Of a DNA stretch of 64,000 nt, positions 42,440 to 52,406 are shown one piece after another; the stretch's first letter is position 1, and every line of letters starts with the position of its first letter. The position numbers and the translations under genes are program-made. The notes under the pieces were generated by a model, which was given only the letters and a program-made list of their open reading frames with translations, was not told the DNA's origin and did not search any database. The stretch is taken from the NCBI RefSeq assembly GCF_014649695.1, contig NZ_BMTN01000007.1:1-64000 (forward strand). Direction: 5' to 3'. This DNA is from Streptomyces kurssanovii. Lineage in GTDB: Bacteria; Actinomycetota; Actinomycetes; Streptomycetales; Streptomycetaceae.

Positions 42440-43257
42440 ACGTCGCCCTCGGCTCCCTGCCCGCCGAGCCGGGCCAGCAGAACGAGGACTTCGCGGCCGT
42501 CGCTCCCGGCGCGGCCGTTCTCCTCGACGGTGCCAATGTGGCTGGGGCGGAGACCGGATGCGTGCACGGCGTCGCATGGTTCTCCTCGACGCTGGGCGGG
42601 CTGCTGCTGGGCAGCATCACGGCACACCCCGCCCAGCCGCTCGCCGACTGTCTAGCCGACGCGATCCGGGGCGTTCGCTCGTTGCACGAGGGCACCTGCG
42701 ATCTGACCTATCGGGCCAGCCCGACCAGTACGGTCGTCGCGGTCCGGGCCGGTGGGGAAGCTCTGGAGTACCTCGTCCTCGGTGACTCGACCCTCCTCCT
42801 CGCCGACAGGGACGGGAAGACGACTGCCGTCACCGACCAGCGCCTGGACGAGGTCGGCAAGCGACTGCGCGCGCCGGTCGATGAACTGCCCACCGGCTCA
42901 CCCGAACACGCTGCCGCCCTGGCCGAGTACCGCGACGCCCTGACTGGGCTCCGCAACCAGCCGGGCGGCTTCTGGATCGCCGGCCCCGACCCGCGGGCGG
43001 CCGAGCACGCTCTCACGGGAACGGTGCCACTGGAGTCGCTGGCGTCCGTGACGCTGATGAGCGATGGCGCCACACGCCTCGCCGACCAATTCGCCCTCGC
43101 CGACTGGCGGGAGGTGCTGGCCGTCCTCGGCTCCTCCGGCCCGGACGAACTGATCCGCCGCGTACGGGAGGCGGAGAACGGCGACCTCGACGGGCAGCGC
43201 TGGCCGCGCGGTAAGGCAAGCGACGACGCGACGGTCCTTCACTGGGTGCTCCTGTAG
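42436..43257 (+). CDS. PP2C-type serine/threonine phosphatase
   Basis: The 273-residue protein starts at a GTG in a GTGA overlap. Metal-binding motifs of the PP2C fold are visible: NEDFAAV near 16-22, LLDGA near 31-35, LGDSTLLLA near 117-125, MSDGATRL near 200-207 and SDDATVL near the end. It likely reverses phosphorylation in the same regulatory unit as the anti-sigma-like kinase and the HTH protein. Confidence 0.8.
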   Translation: MNVALGSLPAEPGQQNEDFAAVAPGAAVLLDGANVAGAETGCVHGVAWFSSTLGGLLLGSITAHPAQPLADCLADAIRGVRSLHEGTCDLTYRASPTSTVVAVRAGGEALEYLVLGDSTLLLADRDGKTTAVTDQRLDEVGKRLRAPVDELPTGSPEHAAALAEYRDALTGLRNQPGGFWIAGPDPRAAEHALTGTVPLESLASVTLMSDGATRLADQFALADWREVLAVLGSSGPDELIRRVREAENGDLDGQRWPRGKASDDATVLHWVLL

Positions 43258-43260
43258 CGG

Positions 43261-43776
43261 GTCCGGGTGGCCTTCGAGACCCACTCGTGCTCGGCGCTGC
43301 TCCACCGGACGCGTCCATCGGTCGGCAAGCAGTGGACCGACTCGGGGGAGACCCACGATGATCGCCGGTTGAAGAACCGTCCGACCGAGGACGTCAGGCG
43401 GGTGCCTATCCCGCCCCATCTCGTCGCCATGTTCCGTGAGCACCTGGCCACCTTCGGTACGGCGGACGACGGGCGGCTCTTCTTCAGCGAGAAGGGCTCG
43501 GTCGTCCCGTCCTCGACTTACTACCGCGTGTGGCAGGAGGCCCGGCTCCTCGCGCTTCCGCCGGCCGTCGCGGCCTCGCCGCTCGCGAGTCGGCCGTACG
43601 ACCTTCGACACTCGGCGCTCTCGACGTGGCTCAACGCGGGCGTTGACCCCACCGAGGTTGCCGAGCGCGCTGGCAACAGCGTCGAGGTCCTGCTGAGCCG
43701 CTACGCGAAGTGCCTCGACGGACGGCAAGACGTCGCCAACCGGCGGATTGAGGATCTGTTGCGCGAGTACGAGTGA
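43261..43776 (+). pseudogene. Decayed tyrosine integrase (C-terminal half only)
   Basis: The frame retains the second half of a Streptomyces-type tyrosine recombinase: RPSVGKQWTDSGETHDDR, RRVPIPPHLV, then the catalytic RPYDLRHSALSTWL and AGNSVEVLLSRYAKCLDG with the nucleophile tyrosine. The core-binding domain and the first catalytic arginine are missing. It lies 0.8 kb from the tRNA-Arg 3' end, as expected for an element that used that tRNA. It begins directly after the PP2C stop, so the deletion joint is probably there. Confidence 0.78.
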
Positions 43777-43796
43777 TCGCAGACGACGGTAGCTCC

Positions 43797-43825
43797 GATG
43801 CCCCCGGACTCGTTCCGGGGGCATC
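43797..43825 (+). terminator. Terminator after the integrase remnant
   Basis: GATGCCCCCGGA and TCCGGGGGCATC are perfect 12-bp arms with a 5-nt loop, 20 bp past the stop. Confidence 0.75.
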
Positions 43826-44019
43826 GCCATGCCTTGGCCGAGGGGGGCGTTCCTGTCCTCAGGAATTCCGCGCCGGTGGCTCCGGGGTGTATGTCGGGCC
43901 GGGCCATGAAGTCAGGCCGGCTTCAATCACTCGTTCGGATGCGCCTCTCATGCGCATTACGCGCATGACGCCCAGAGTTGACCCCGACTAGTTGCGTCTA
44001 CTTTCAGGGGTAAAGGATC

Positions 44020-44316
44020 ATGCCGACGTTTGTTGCGCTGCTGAATTGGACCGACCAGGGAGTCCGCGGCTACAAGGACACCCCGCAACGCGCCGAAGCC
44101 TTCACGGCAGCGGCACAGAAGCTCGGGGTGAAGGTCCTGAACCTTCTCTGGACCGTCGGCCCGTACGACATCGTGGCTGTCGTAGAGGCGCCCGACGACG
44201 AGACGGCCACCGCAGTGCTCCTACAGGTCAGCGCGATGGGCAACGTCCGTAGCACGACCCTGCGAGCCTTCGGCCGGGAGGAGATGGACCGCATCATCGC
44301 CACAGCCACTGGCTGA
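44020..44316 (+). CDS. GYD-domain protein
   Basis: The 98-residue protein has the GYD family pattern: LLNWTDQGVRGYKDTPQRA, then LNLLWTVGPYDIVAVVEAPD (the GxYD motif) and LRAFGREEMDRII. These are small ferredoxin-like-fold proteins of unknown function. A possible promoter TTGACC is at 43978. A terminator follows at 44375. Confidence 0.85.
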   Translation: MPTFVALLNWTDQGVRGYKDTPQRAEAFTAAAQKLGVKVLNLLWTVGPYDIVAVVEAPDDETATAVLLQVSAMGNVRSTTLRAFGREEMDRIIATATG

Positions 44317-44374
44317 AGGACTTCCACGTCGAGGATCCGTTGGTACGAGTGCCACGCTCGCGGCGGCAGGCCCC

Positions 44375-44402
44375 AAGGCCCCTGGACCTGTCCGGGGGCC
44401 TT
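44375..44402 (+). terminator. Terminator after the GYD gene
   Basis: AAGGCCCCTGGA and TCCGGGGGCCTT pair with one wobble around a CCTG loop, followed by TCGCTTTTC. Confidence 0.75.
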
Positions 44403-44510
44403 CGCTTTTCCCGGGCATGACCTGCGTTTACGTCCAGAGATCCCGTCCACGCCTCGTCCACAGCCCCCGACATACGCCCGCTCCGAGCGGCATACGCCTG
44501 CACAAGCAAG

Positions 44511-44551
44511 AAGACCCCGGCCTCAGCGTTTCCGCTGGTGACGGGGTCTTT
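44511..44551 (-). terminator. Terminator downstream of tRNA-Arg
   Basis: AAGACCCCG (44511-44519) pairs with CGGGGTCTT (44542-44550), with an inner CAGCG/CGCTG stem. In the leftward direction it lies just past the tRNA 3' end. Confidence 0.7.
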
Positions 44552-44568
44552 GGGCACCTCATGCAGGG

Positions 44569-44640
44569 TGCCCCCGGCAGGATTCGAACCTGCGCACACG
44601 GCTCCGGAGGCCGTTGCTCTATCCCCTGAGCTACGGGGGC
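44569..44640 (-). tRNA. tRNA-Arg (anticodon CCG)
   Basis: The leftward strand folds as a full cloverleaf: acceptor GCCCCCG/CGGGGGC, D-arm with CTCAGGGGATAGAG, anticodon loop CTCCGGA giving CCG, and T-arm GCAGGTTCGAATCCTGC. The 3' CCA is not encoded. Its 3' end faces the accessory region, which fits use as an integration site by the element whose integrase remnant is nearby. Confidence 0.95.
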
Positions 44641-44964
44641 GTGCGCCGCGCTGCTGCGTGGCGACGGGTAGAACCCTACCAGCTCCCGAAGGGTCATCGT
44701 GAACAGGTATTTCGGGTCCCGAGGGACAGGTTTCCGAGCACCCGCGGAACAGGTCTCACGACTCCCGGGGCCGGCGGCCGGGGCAGCGAACCCAGCACCC
44801 TCCGCAGCCCCCATCCGAGCCGCCTACCGACCCGCCGCATGGAGCCGCCCGGCCCGTACACGATCAACCGGCCACCCGTCGTCCCCCTTCCCGCCCTTCC
44901 TCCGCACGGGTCGGAAGTGGGCAAAACCCGGACGCAGCCCTGTCCGCGGACCTACTCTCGAGTT
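44641..44964. other. Gene-free stretch upstream of the response regulator
   Basis: No coding region or strong repeat is seen. TACTCT at 44953-44958 is a plausible -10 for a leaderless transcript beginning at the GTG at 44965. Confidence 0.4.
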
Positions 44965-45447
44965 GTGTCCGGCGTGTCCGGCCGAGTGCTCGTTGTCGAT
45001 GACAACCGGGTGATTCGGCAGCTGATCAGGGTCAACCTCGAGCTGGAGGGCTTCGAGGTCGTGACCGCGGCCGATGGTGCCGAGTGTCTGGATGTGGTGC
45101 ACCAGGTGCGGCCGGACGTCATCACGCTGGACGTCGTCATGCCCAGGCTCGACGGCCTGCGGACCGCTGCCCTGCTGCGGGACGACCCGCGGACCCGGCA
45201 CATCCCCCTCGCGATCATCAGCGCGTGCACGCAGTACGAGGTCGACTGCGGTGTCGCCGCCGGGGTGGACGCCTTCCTCGCCAAGCCCTTCGAGCCGGCC
45301 GAGCTAGTGCGGGTCGTGCGGCAGTTGATGCACCGGGAGCCACGCGGCCCCAGGGGACGCCGGGATTCCCGCGAGTCCGGGGAGGGTGGCCCGCCGTCCG
45401 CCGACGGCAGGCATGAAGCCGGGCGGGCGGAGAGCGCCAGAGGCTGA
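44965..45447 (+). CDS. Single-domain response regulator
   Basis: The 160-residue protein is a CheY-like receiver: acidic pair D12-D13 in VVDDNR, phospho-acceptor D56 in ITLDVVMPRLDG, S87 in IISA, and K107 in LAKPFEP. There is no DNA-binding output domain; the last 40 residues are low complexity. It probably signals by protein contacts. The GTG start directly follows a -10-like TACTCT, suggesting a leaderless mRNA. Confidence 0.85.
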   Translation: MSGVSGRVLVVDDNRVIRQLIRVNLELEGFEVVTAADGAECLDVVHQVRPDVITLDVVMPRLDGLRTAALLRDDPRTRHIPLAIISACTQYEVDCGVAAGVDAFLAKPFEPAELVRVVRQLMHREPRGPRGRRDSRESGEGGPPSADGRHEAGRAESARG

Positions 45448-45466
45448 CCGGGCCCGGGGCCAAGGC

Positions 45467-45565
45467 GTTCCGGTCACCGGGGGCGCCCGGGAGCAGGACG
45501 TGCCGGTCGCCGGCGGCACCCGGGACCACGGCGTGCCGGAGACCGGCGGCGCCCAGGACCGCCCC
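45467..45565. repeat. Three tandem 33-bp repeats
   Basis: Imperfect units begin at 45467, 45500 and 45533, each with GTnCCGG, then CGGCGGC-like and CAGGAC- or CGGGAC-like blocks. In one forward frame they would encode 11-residue repeats (VPVTGGAREQD and similar), but no start or gene context supports translation. They lie between the response regulator and the ArgS-like gene. Confidence 0.5.
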
Positions 45566-45741
45566 GTGAACCTCCGTGCGTGTGACCACCGACCACACCT
45601 CCGTACCCGCGACGGCAGCACGCCCCGACCGCCGGCGGCCGTCGACGGACCGCGGGCCACCACGCCCGCGACCGCGCCCACAGTGCCCGCATCGCGAAAC
45701 CGGTTCGCGGAGTGCCCCCCCTCCTCCCATACGCTTGTCCC

Positions 45742-46860
45742 GTGACCCCCGCTGAGCTCTCCCGTACCGTGCGGCACGCCGTGTGCCGTGCCGTGGAGGA
45801 CGGCGCGTTGCGCGTCGACGCCCCCGGGGACGTCAAGGTCGAGCGGCCGCGCCCCGGCGGGCGCGGGGACTACGCCACCGGGATCGCGCTGCGGCTGGCG
45901 CGGCAGGCCGGGCGGCCTGCCGCCGAAGTGGCCGCGGAGCTGGGGCACCGCATCGCCGCCGCCCCCGGCATCGCCGCCGTCGACATCACCGGGCCCGGCT
46001 TCCTCAACATCACCCTCGAGCCGGACATCCAGCAACGGCTCGTACGGGACGTCCTGGAGCGCGGCGAGAAGTACGGCTGGACCGACCTGTCAGGGCGCGT
46101 CGAGCAGCCCACCTATCGCGCCGACGTACGGGCCGCCGTCACGGCCGACACCCTGCGCCGGATCCTGCTCTCGCAGGGCACCCTGAGCCGGACCTTCTGC
46201 GAGGGCGCCGCCGACCCGGTCTGGGCCGACCTCCGCGTACGCATCGAGGCCCAGCACACGCGGGGCCGGCTGCCTACGGACGTCGCGCCCGTTCCCGCCG
46301 CCGACGACGCGGCCACGCTGCTGCGGCGCCTCGGCGTGGACGCCACCCGCTGGGGCCTGCTCGCCGCCGCGGCGCACGACCGGTCCCTGACCGACCGCCC
46401 CACCCCCGCCAACGGGTCCACCCCGGACCGCCCCACCCCCGGCCCCCACCACACCCCCCACCCCCTCCTCCTCCAGCACGAGCGCAACCCCCTCTTCCGC
46501 GTGCGCTACGCCCACGCCAGGGCCCGCGCCCTCACCCGCAACGCCGCGCAGCTCGGGTTCGCCGGCAGCCCGGAAGAGCATGTCGACGCCCCCGTTCTCA
46601 CCGCCGCCATCGGCGACCATCCCGGCGTTCTCGCGGACGCCGCCCGGCTCAGGGCGCCCGATCGGCTTGCCCGGCATCTGGAAGTCACCGCCGACGCTCT
46701 CCTCTCCTTCCAGAGCAGCGGCCGGCACAGCGTGCTGCCCGTCGGGGACGAGAAACCCTCGGCCGCCCACCGTTCCCGGCTGGCCCTTGCCGAAGCCGCC
46801 GGGACGGTGCTCGCCGGTGGCCTGTCCCTGCTCGGTATCAGCGCGCCCGACCATCTGTGA
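45742..46860 (+). CDS. nrtL: ArgS-related anticodon-binding protein NrtL
   Basis: The 372-residue protein begins with an arginyl-tRNA-synthetase N-terminal additional domain ([16 protein letters not shown] and [13 protein letters not shown], residues about 35-95). It ends with a DALR anticodon-binding domain ([16 protein letters not shown] onwards, about 250-372). The Rossmann catalytic core with HIGH and KMSKS is absent, so it cannot charge tRNA. A proline/threonine-rich linker joins the halves. The GTG at 45742 follows a -10-like CATACG. It is conserved upstream of lysA in Streptomyces; the function is unknown. Confidence 0.8.
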   Translation: MTPAELSRTVRHAVCRAVEDGALRVDAPGDVKVERPRPGGRGDYATGIALRLARQAGRPAAEVAAELGHRIAAAPGIAAVDITGPGFLNITLEPDIQQRLVRDVLERGEKYGWTDLSGRVEQPTYRADVRAAVTADTLRRILLSQGTLSRTFCEGAADPVWADLRVRIEAQHTRGRLPTDVAPVPAADDAATLLRRLGVDATRWGLLAAAAHDRSLTDRPTPANGSTPDRPTPGPHHTPHPLLLQHERNPLFRVRYAHARARALTRNAAQLGFAGSPEEHVDAPVLTAAIGDHPGVLADAARLRAPDRLARHLEVTADALLSFQSSGRHSVLPVGDEKPSAAHRSRLALAEAAGTVLAGGLSLLGISAPDHL

Positions 46861-46883
46861 GACGTGAGAGAGATCAGATTCCG

Positions 46884-48275
46884 ATGAGCCGATCCGCACA
46901 CCCCGCCGGTCCCCGTCATGCCGATGTCCTCCCCGAGGGGCACTACACGGCACCGCCCACCGACTTGAACGCCCTCGACCCGAAGGTGTGGGCCGACACC
47001 GTCACCCGTAACGCCGACGGCGTCGTGACCGTCGGCGGGATCGAAGTGACCAGGCTGGCGGAGGAGTTCGGGACCCCGGCCTACTTCCTCGACGAGGCCG
47101 ACTTCCGTGCCCGCTGCCGCGCCTGGGCCGCCGCCTTCGGCAAGGACGCGGACGTGTTCTACGCGGGCAAGGCGTTCCTGTCCCGGGCGGTCGTCAGGTG
47201 GCTGAAGGAGGAGGGGCTCAACCTCGACGTGTGCTCGGGCGGCGAGCTGGTGACGGCGCTGGCCGCCGGGATGCCCGCGGAGCGCATCGCCTTCCACGGC
47301 AACAACAAGTCGGTGGAGGAGATCGAGCGCGCGGTGAGCGCCGGCGTCGGGCGGATCGTCCTCGACTCGTTCCAGGAGATCGTCCGGGTCGCGCACATCG
47401 CCCAGAGCATGGGGAAGCGGCAGCGGGTGCAGATCCGGGTGACCGTCGGCGTCGAGGCCCACACGCACGAGTTCATCGCGACCGCCCACGAGGACCAGAA
47501 GTTCGGCATCGCGCTGGCCGGCGGTCAGGCCGCGGAGGCCGTTCGGCGGGCGCTGAGGCTGGACGGGCTCGAGCTGATCGGCATCCACTCCCACATCGGT
47601 TCGCAGATCTTCGACATGGCCGGCTTCGAGGTCTCCGCCCGCCGGGTCGTGCAGCTGCTCGCCGAGGTGCGGGACGAGCACGGCGTCGAGCTGCCCGAGA
47701 TCGACCTCGGCGGCGGCCTCGGTATCGCGTACACCTCCGACGACGATCCGCGTGAGCCGCACGAGATCGCGAAGTCCCTGACCGAGATCGTCACCCGTGA
47801 ATGTGAGGCCGCCGGGCTGCGGTCGCCCCGCATCTCCGTCGAGCCGGGCCGGGCGATCGTCGGGCCCACCGCCTTCACCCTGTACGAGGTCGGCACCGTC
47901 AAGCCGCTCGAGGGACTGCGTACGTACGTCAGTGTCGACGGCGGCATGTCGGACAACATCCGTACCGCCCTGTACGACGCCGAGTACAGCGTCGCCCTGG
48001 TGTCGCGTACCTCCGAAGCCGCTCCCATGCTCAGCCGGGTCGTCGGCAAGCACTGTGAAAGCGGCGACATCGTGGTCAAGGACGCGTTCCTGCCGGCCGA
48101 CCTCGCCCCCGGCGATCTGATCGCCGTGCCGGCCACCGGCGCGTACTGCCGTTCCATGGCCAGCAACTACAACCACGCACTTCGCCCGCCTGTCGTCGCC
48201 GTCGCGGACGGCGAGGCGCGGGTGATCGTCCGGCGTGAGACGGAGGAAGATCTCCTGCGTCTCGATGTCGGATAG
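46884..48275 (+). CDS. lysA: Diaminopimelate decarboxylase
   Basis: The 463-residue PLP enzyme makes lysine from meso-diaminopimelate. The PLP lysine is K96 in [41 protein letters not shown] and CESGD are the family landmarks. The ATG at 46884 lies 23 bp after the nrtL stop, so the two are probably cotranscribed. It heads the aspartate-family amino acid cluster with hom, thrC and thrB. Confidence 0.95.
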   Translation: MSRSAHPAGPRHADVLPEGHYTAPPTDLNALDPKVWADTVTRNADGVVTVGGIEVTRLAEEFGTPAYFLDEADFRARCRAWAAAFGKDADVFYAGKAFLSRAVVRWLKEEGLNLDVCSGGELVTALAAGMPAERIAFHGNNKSVEEIERAVSAGVGRIVLDSFQEIVRVAHIAQSMGKRQRVQIRVTVGVEAHTHEFIATAHEDQKFGIALAGGQAAEAVRRALRLDGLELIGIHSHIGSQIFDMAGFEVSARRVVQLLAEVRDEHGVELPEIDLGGGLGIAYTSDDDPREPHEIAKSLTEIVTRECEAAGLRSPRISVEPGRAIVGPTAFTLYEVGTVKPLEGLRTYVSVDGGMSDNIRTALYDAEYSVALVSRTSEAAPMLSRVVGKHCESGDIVVKDAFLPADLAPGDLIAVPATGAYCRSMASNYNHALRPPVVAVADGEARVIVRRETEEDLLRLDVG

Positions 48276-48372
48276 TTGAGATAGATGTCTCGCATGCCGG
48301 ACGGAGGACAGAAACTCCGGTTCGGTGGGTGAGACTGGTCCACACCCGAGAAGTAATGAGAAGCGAGGTCGG

Positions 48373-49665
48373 ATGATGCGTACGCGTCCGCTGAAGGTGG
48401 CGCTGCTGGGCTGTGGAGTGGTCGGCTCAGAGGTGGCGCGCATCATGACGACGCACGCCGACGACCTCGCCGCGCGCATCGGCGCCCCGGTGGAGCTCGC
48501 CGGGGTCGCCGTGCGCCGGCCGTCCAAGGTGCGCGAGGGCATCGACCCGGCGCTCATCACCACGGACGCGACCGCGCTCGTCAAACGCGGCGACATCGAC
48601 GTCGTCATCGAGGTCATCGGCGGCATCGAGCCGGCCCGCACCCTCATCACCACCGCGTTCGAGCACGGCGCCTCCGTGGTCTCCGCCAACAAGGCGCTGC
48701 TCGCCGAGGACGGCGCGACGCTGTACGCCGCCGCCGAGCAGCACGGCCGCGACCTGTACTTCGAGGCCGCCGTCGCCGGCGCGATCCCGCTGATCAGGCC
48801 GCTGCGCGAGTCCCTGGCCGGCGACAAGGTCAACCGCGTCCTCGGCATCGTCAACGGCACGACCAACTTCATCCTCGACAAGATGGACAGCTCGGGGACG
48901 GGCTACTCGGAGGCGCTGGACGAGGCGACCGCCCTCGGATACGCCGAGGCCGACCCGACCGCCGACGTCGAGGGCTTCGACGCGGCCGCCAAGGCCGCCA
49001 TCCTCGCCGGCATCGCCTTCCACACCCGGGTACGGCTCGACGACGTCTACCGCGAGGGCCTCACCGAGGTCACCGCCGCCGACATGGCCTCCGCCCGCCG
49101 CATGGGCTGCACCGTCAAGCTCCTCGCGATCTGCGAGAGGGCGGCGGACGGGCAGTCGGTGACGGCCCGCGTGCACCCCGCGATGATCCCGCTCAGCCAC
49201 CCGCTGGCGTCGGTCCGGGAGGCGTACAACGCCGTCTTCGTCGAGGCCGAGGCCGCAGGGCAGCTGATGTTCTACGGCCCCGGCGCCGGCGGCTCGCCCA
49301 CCGCGTCCGCCGTGCTCGGCGACCTCGTCGCCGTGTGCCGCAACAAGCTCGCCGAGGCAACGGGGCCCGGCGAGTCGGCGTACACCCAACTGCCCGTGAG
49401 CCCCATGGGCGACGTGGTGACGCGCTACCACATCAGCCTCGACGTGGCCGACAAGCCGGGCGTCCTCGCCCAGGTCGCGACGGTCTTCGCCGAGCACGGC
49501 GTATCCATCGATACGCTGCGCCAGCAGGGCAAGGACGGCGAGGCGTCCCTCGTCGTCGTCACCCACCGCGCGCCCGACGCCGCCCTTTCCGGGACTGTCG
49601 AGGCGCTGCGCAAGCTCGACACCGTGCGCGGTGTCGCCAGCATCATGCGTGTTGAAGGGGAGTAA
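48373..49665 (+). CDS. hom: Homoserine dehydrogenase
   Basis: The 430-residue enzyme reduces aspartate semialdehyde to homoserine. The NAD(P) loop [11 protein letters not shown] is near residue 12, then [22 protein letters not shown] and [15 protein letters not shown] mark the catalytic domain. The C-terminal 80 residues ([18 protein letters not shown]) are an ACT domain for threonine feedback. ATGs at 48373 and 48376 are both possible. The thrC start follows after 7 bp. Confidence 0.95.
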   Translation: MMRTRPLKVALLGCGVVGSEVARIMTTHADDLAARIGAPVELAGVAVRRPSKVREGIDPALITTDATALVKRGDIDVVIEVIGGIEPARTLITTAFEHGASVVSANKALLAEDGATLYAAAEQHGRDLYFEAAVAGAIPLIRPLRESLAGDKVNRVLGIVNGTTNFILDKMDSSGTGYSEALDEATALGYAEADPTADVEGFDAAAKAAILAGIAFHTRVRLDDVYREGLTEVTAADMASARRMGCTVKLLAICERAADGQSVTARVHPAMIPLSHPLASVREAYNAVFVEAEAAGQLMFYGPGAGGSPTASAVLGDLVAVCRNKLAEATGPGESAYTQLPVSPMGDVVTRYHISLDVADKPGVLAQVATVFAEHGVSIDTLRQQGKDGEASLVVVTHRAPDAALSGTVEALRKLDTVRGVASIMRVEGE

Positions 49666-49672
49666 GGGACCC

Positions 49673-50743
49673 ATGACCACCAACGGCACCCACCAGTGGC
49701 GCGGCATCATCGAGGAGTACCGGGACCGTCTTCCGGTCACGGACACGACGCCGGTCGTCACGCTCCGTGAGGGTGGCACGCCGCTCGTCCCGGCGCAGGT
49801 CCTCTCCGAGCGCACGGGCTGCGAGGTGCACCTCAAGGTCGAGGGCGCCAACCCCACCGGGTCCTTCAAGGACCGCGGTATGACGATGGCCATCACCCGG
49901 GCCAAGGAGGAGGGCGCGCAGGCCGTCATCTGCGCCTCCACCGGCAACACCTCCGCCTCCGCCGCCGCGTACGCGGTGCGTGCCGGGATGGTCTGCGCTG
50001 TCCTGGTGCCGCAGGGCAAGATCGCCCTCGGCAAGATGGGCCAGGCCCTGGTGTACGGGTCGAAGATCCTCCAGGTCGACGGCAACTTCGACGACTGCCT
50101 GAACCTGGCCCGCAGCCTCTCGGAGAACTACCCGGTGGCGCTGGTCAATTCGGTCAACCCGTACCGGATCGAGGGTCAGAAGACCGCTTCCTTCGAGATC
50201 GTCGACGCGCTCGGCGACGCCCCCGACATCCATGTGCTGCCCGTCGGCAACGCCGGCAACATCACGGCGTACTGGAAGGGGTACAAGGAGTACGCCGCGG
50301 ACGCGATGGCCGGACACACCCCTCGAATGTGGGGTTTCCAGGCTTCCGGTTCCGCGCCGATCGTGCGGGGCGAGGTCGTGAAGGACCCGTCGACGATCGC
50401 CACCGCGATCCGGATCGGCAACCCCGCGTCCTGGACGCAGGCGATCGCCGCGCGCGACGAGTCGGGCGGCTTCATCGACGAGGTGACGGACCGTGAGATC
50501 CTGCGCGCCTACCGCCTGTTGGCGTCGCAGGAGGGTGTCTTCGTCGAGCCGGCGTCGGCCGCGTCCGTCGCCGGTCTGCTGAAGGCCGCCGAGCAGGGCA
50601 AGGTCGACCCGGGACAGAAGATCGTGTGCACGGTCACCGGCAACGGTCTGAAGGACCCCGACTGGGCGGTCGCCGGAGCGCCCCAGCCGGTCACCGTCCC
50701 GGTCGACGCGGCCGCGGCGGCGGAACGCCTCGGGCTCGCGTAG
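49673..50743 (+). CDS. thrC: Threonine synthase
   Basis: The 356-residue PLP enzyme converts O-phosphohomoserine to threonine. The PLP lysine is in [11 protein letters not shown] (near residue 66). [17 protein letters not shown] and [16 protein letters not shown] are phosphate- and cofactor-binding loops. It is the actinobacterial short form. An AGGGG site precedes the ATG. A long hairpin follows at 50871. Confidence 0.95.
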   Translation: MTTNGTHQWRGIIEEYRDRLPVTDTTPVVTLREGGTPLVPAQVLSERTGCEVHLKVEGANPTGSFKDRGMTMAITRAKEEGAQAVICASTGNTSASAAAYAVRAGMVCAVLVPQGKIALGKMGQALVYGSKILQVDGNFDDCLNLARSLSENYPVALVNSVNPYRIEGQKTASFEIVDALGDAPDIHVLPVGNAGNITAYWKGYKEYAADAMAGHTPRMWGFQASGSAPIVRGEVVKDPSTIATAIRIGNPASWTQAIAARDESGGFIDEVTDREILRAYRLLASQEGVFVEPASAASVAGLLKAAEQGKVDPGQKIVCTVTGNGLKDPDWAVAGAPQPVTVPVDAAAAAERLGLA

Positions 50744-51085
50744 CCACCCGGCGCGCGGCATCTGGCGTGAACGGGGCGGCTCGCGGCCCTGATCCGGCCG
50801 GAAGACCGCTTGCGCCTTTCCAGTTGCCCTACTGGAAAGTATGGCAACCCGGACAACGTCACACGTAGAGGCACAGGAGGCTCGCGACACGCATCGTGCG
50901 CCTCCTGTGCGCCCTATGTCGCAGGTGAACCTTCCTTCGATAGGCTGTACCCGAACCCGGCCCGCCGCATATGCGCGGTGTCGTTGCCGTCGCGGTGTTT
51001 CCACCGCCGAGGCCCACGGGTATTCCTGCCTCTCGAACCATTCGTGTACATCCCGCAGTTCAGAACCAAGGAGAGTCGTCGAGCG
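50744..51085. other. thrC-thrB intergenic region
   Basis: The 342-bp gap holds a hairpin (50871-50910) and a possible thrB promoter with a TAGGCT -10 near 50942. No gene is seen. Confidence 0.4.
50871..50910 (+). terminator. Hairpin between thrC and thrB
   Basis: GCACAGGAGGC (50871-50881) pairs perfectly with GCCTCCTGTGC (50900-50910) across an 18-nt loop. It may be a terminator or attenuator between the two threonine genes. Confidence 0.6.
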
Positions 51086-52003
51086 ATGGCCGGTCCAGCG
51101 TTCCGCGCCGCCGCCGTCCGGGTGCGCGTCCCTGCAACCAGCGCCAACCTCGGTCCGGGCTTCGATGCCCTCGGGCTGTCGCTCGGTCTGTACGACGACG
51201 TGGTCGTCCGGGTCGCGGACTCCGGTCTGCACATCGACATCGCCGGTGAGGGCGCGTCGACCCTGCCCCGGGACGAGAACCACCTGCTGGTACGGGCCCT
51301 ACGCACGGCCTTCGACCTGCTCGGCGGTCAGCCGCGCGGCCTCGAGGTCGTCTGCGCCAACCGCATCCCGCACGGCCGCGGCCTCGGCTCCTCCTCGGCC
51401 GCGATCTGCGCCGGTATCGTCGCCGCCCGCGCCGTGACGATAGGGGGCGACGCGAAGCTCGACGACGTGGCGCTGCTCGAGCTCGCCACCGAGATCGAGG
51501 GCCACCCGGACAATGTCGCCGCCTGTCTCCTCGGCGGTTTCACCCTCGCCTGGACCGAATCGGGAGCGGCACGCGCGATCAGGATGGATCCCGCCGATTC
51601 CGTCGTTCCGGTGGTTTTCGTTCCGTCCAAGCCGGTGCTCACGGAGACGGCCCGCGGGCTTCTCCCGCGCACCGTCCCGCATGTCGACGCCGCCGCCAAC
51701 GCCGGCCGGGCCGCCCTCCTCGTCGAGGCCCTGACCAGGCGTCCTGAGCTGCTGCTCCCCGCCACGGAGGACCGTCTCCACCAGGAGTACCGGGCCCCGG
51801 CGATGCCGCAGAGCGTCGATCTGGTGAACCGACTGCGCGCCGACGGCGTCCCCGCAGTCATCTCCGGCGCGGGCCCCACGGTGCTCGCGCTGGCCGAGGA
51901 CAGTGCGGCCGACAAGGTCGCACGGCTGGCGGGCGAAGGATGGGCGGCCAACCGGCTCGCCTTCGACGCCGCGGGTGCGAGCGTTCTGCCGCTCGCGCCC
52001 TAG
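51086..52003 (+). CDS. thrB: Homoserine kinase
   Basis: The 305-residue GHMP kinase phosphorylates homoserine. VPATSANLGPGFDALGL is the N-terminal substrate motif, and PHGRGLGSSSAAICAG (near 97-112) is the ATP loop. ISGAGPTVLAL is the C-terminal GHMP motif. The ATG at 51086 follows AAGGAGA about 12 bp upstream. Confidence 0.95.
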   Translation: MAGPAFRAAAVRVRVPATSANLGPGFDALGLSLGLYDDVVVRVADSGLHIDIAGEGASTLPRDENHLLVRALRTAFDLLGGQPRGLEVVCANRIPHGRGLGSSSAAICAGIVAARAVTIGGDAKLDDVALLELATEIEGHPDNVAACLLGGFTLAWTESGAARAIRMDPADSVVPVVFVPSKPVLTETARGLLPRTVPHVDAAANAGRAALLVEALTRRPELLLPATEDRLHQEYRAPAMPQSVDLVNRLRADGVPAVISGAGPTVLALAEDSAADKVARLAGEGWAANRLAFDAAGASVLPLAP

Positions 52004-52406
52004 GGACACACGATTGCCACACGATTGCCGGTGAGAGAGAGGGGGAATGTTTGTTGGAGCCGGTAGTGTTAACCTCAAGTCAGCGGCCGTCGTCCTACGA
52101 CGCGGCGCTTTGCGTCCCTCATCGGGACCACCATTCTTCCGTGAGCCTCCCCAAACTGCCTGAGCAGCCTGCCTGAGCAGTTTCGAGCACGCTCCGGAAC
52201 CGGCACGACACCCCTCGCTTTGTCCAGGAGTGGGCCGAGCAGGGGGACCTCGGGCCGGGCCTTGCACGTATGCATGTATCTCTCTCCGCCGTCAATTCTC
52301 CGGCGGGACCACCGCTCCGGCACGGACCACACCCAGGACCGCAGCCGGACAGCACAACCGGTCGCCGAGCCAGAAGGCCGACGTCCGCTCCAGGGAAGGA
52401 CCCTTC
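52004..52406. other. rho leader region
   Basis: About 400 bp with no gene. It starts with a perfect 11-bp tandem repeat (ACACGATTGCC, 52008-52029). Long untranslated rho leaders are typical and may serve autoregulation; a TAGTGT near 52066 is a possible -10. Confidence 0.45.

Noticed and set aside
45783-48275. An 830-codon frame joining the lysA frame to an upstream out-of-frame read of nrtL
   Set aside because: The lysA start at 46884 is clear and the upstream part is an arginine-rich shadow of nrtL.
46506-48881. 791-codon leftward frame antisense to nrtL, lysA and hom
   Set aside because: Spans three confident forward genes and has low-complexity antisense composition.
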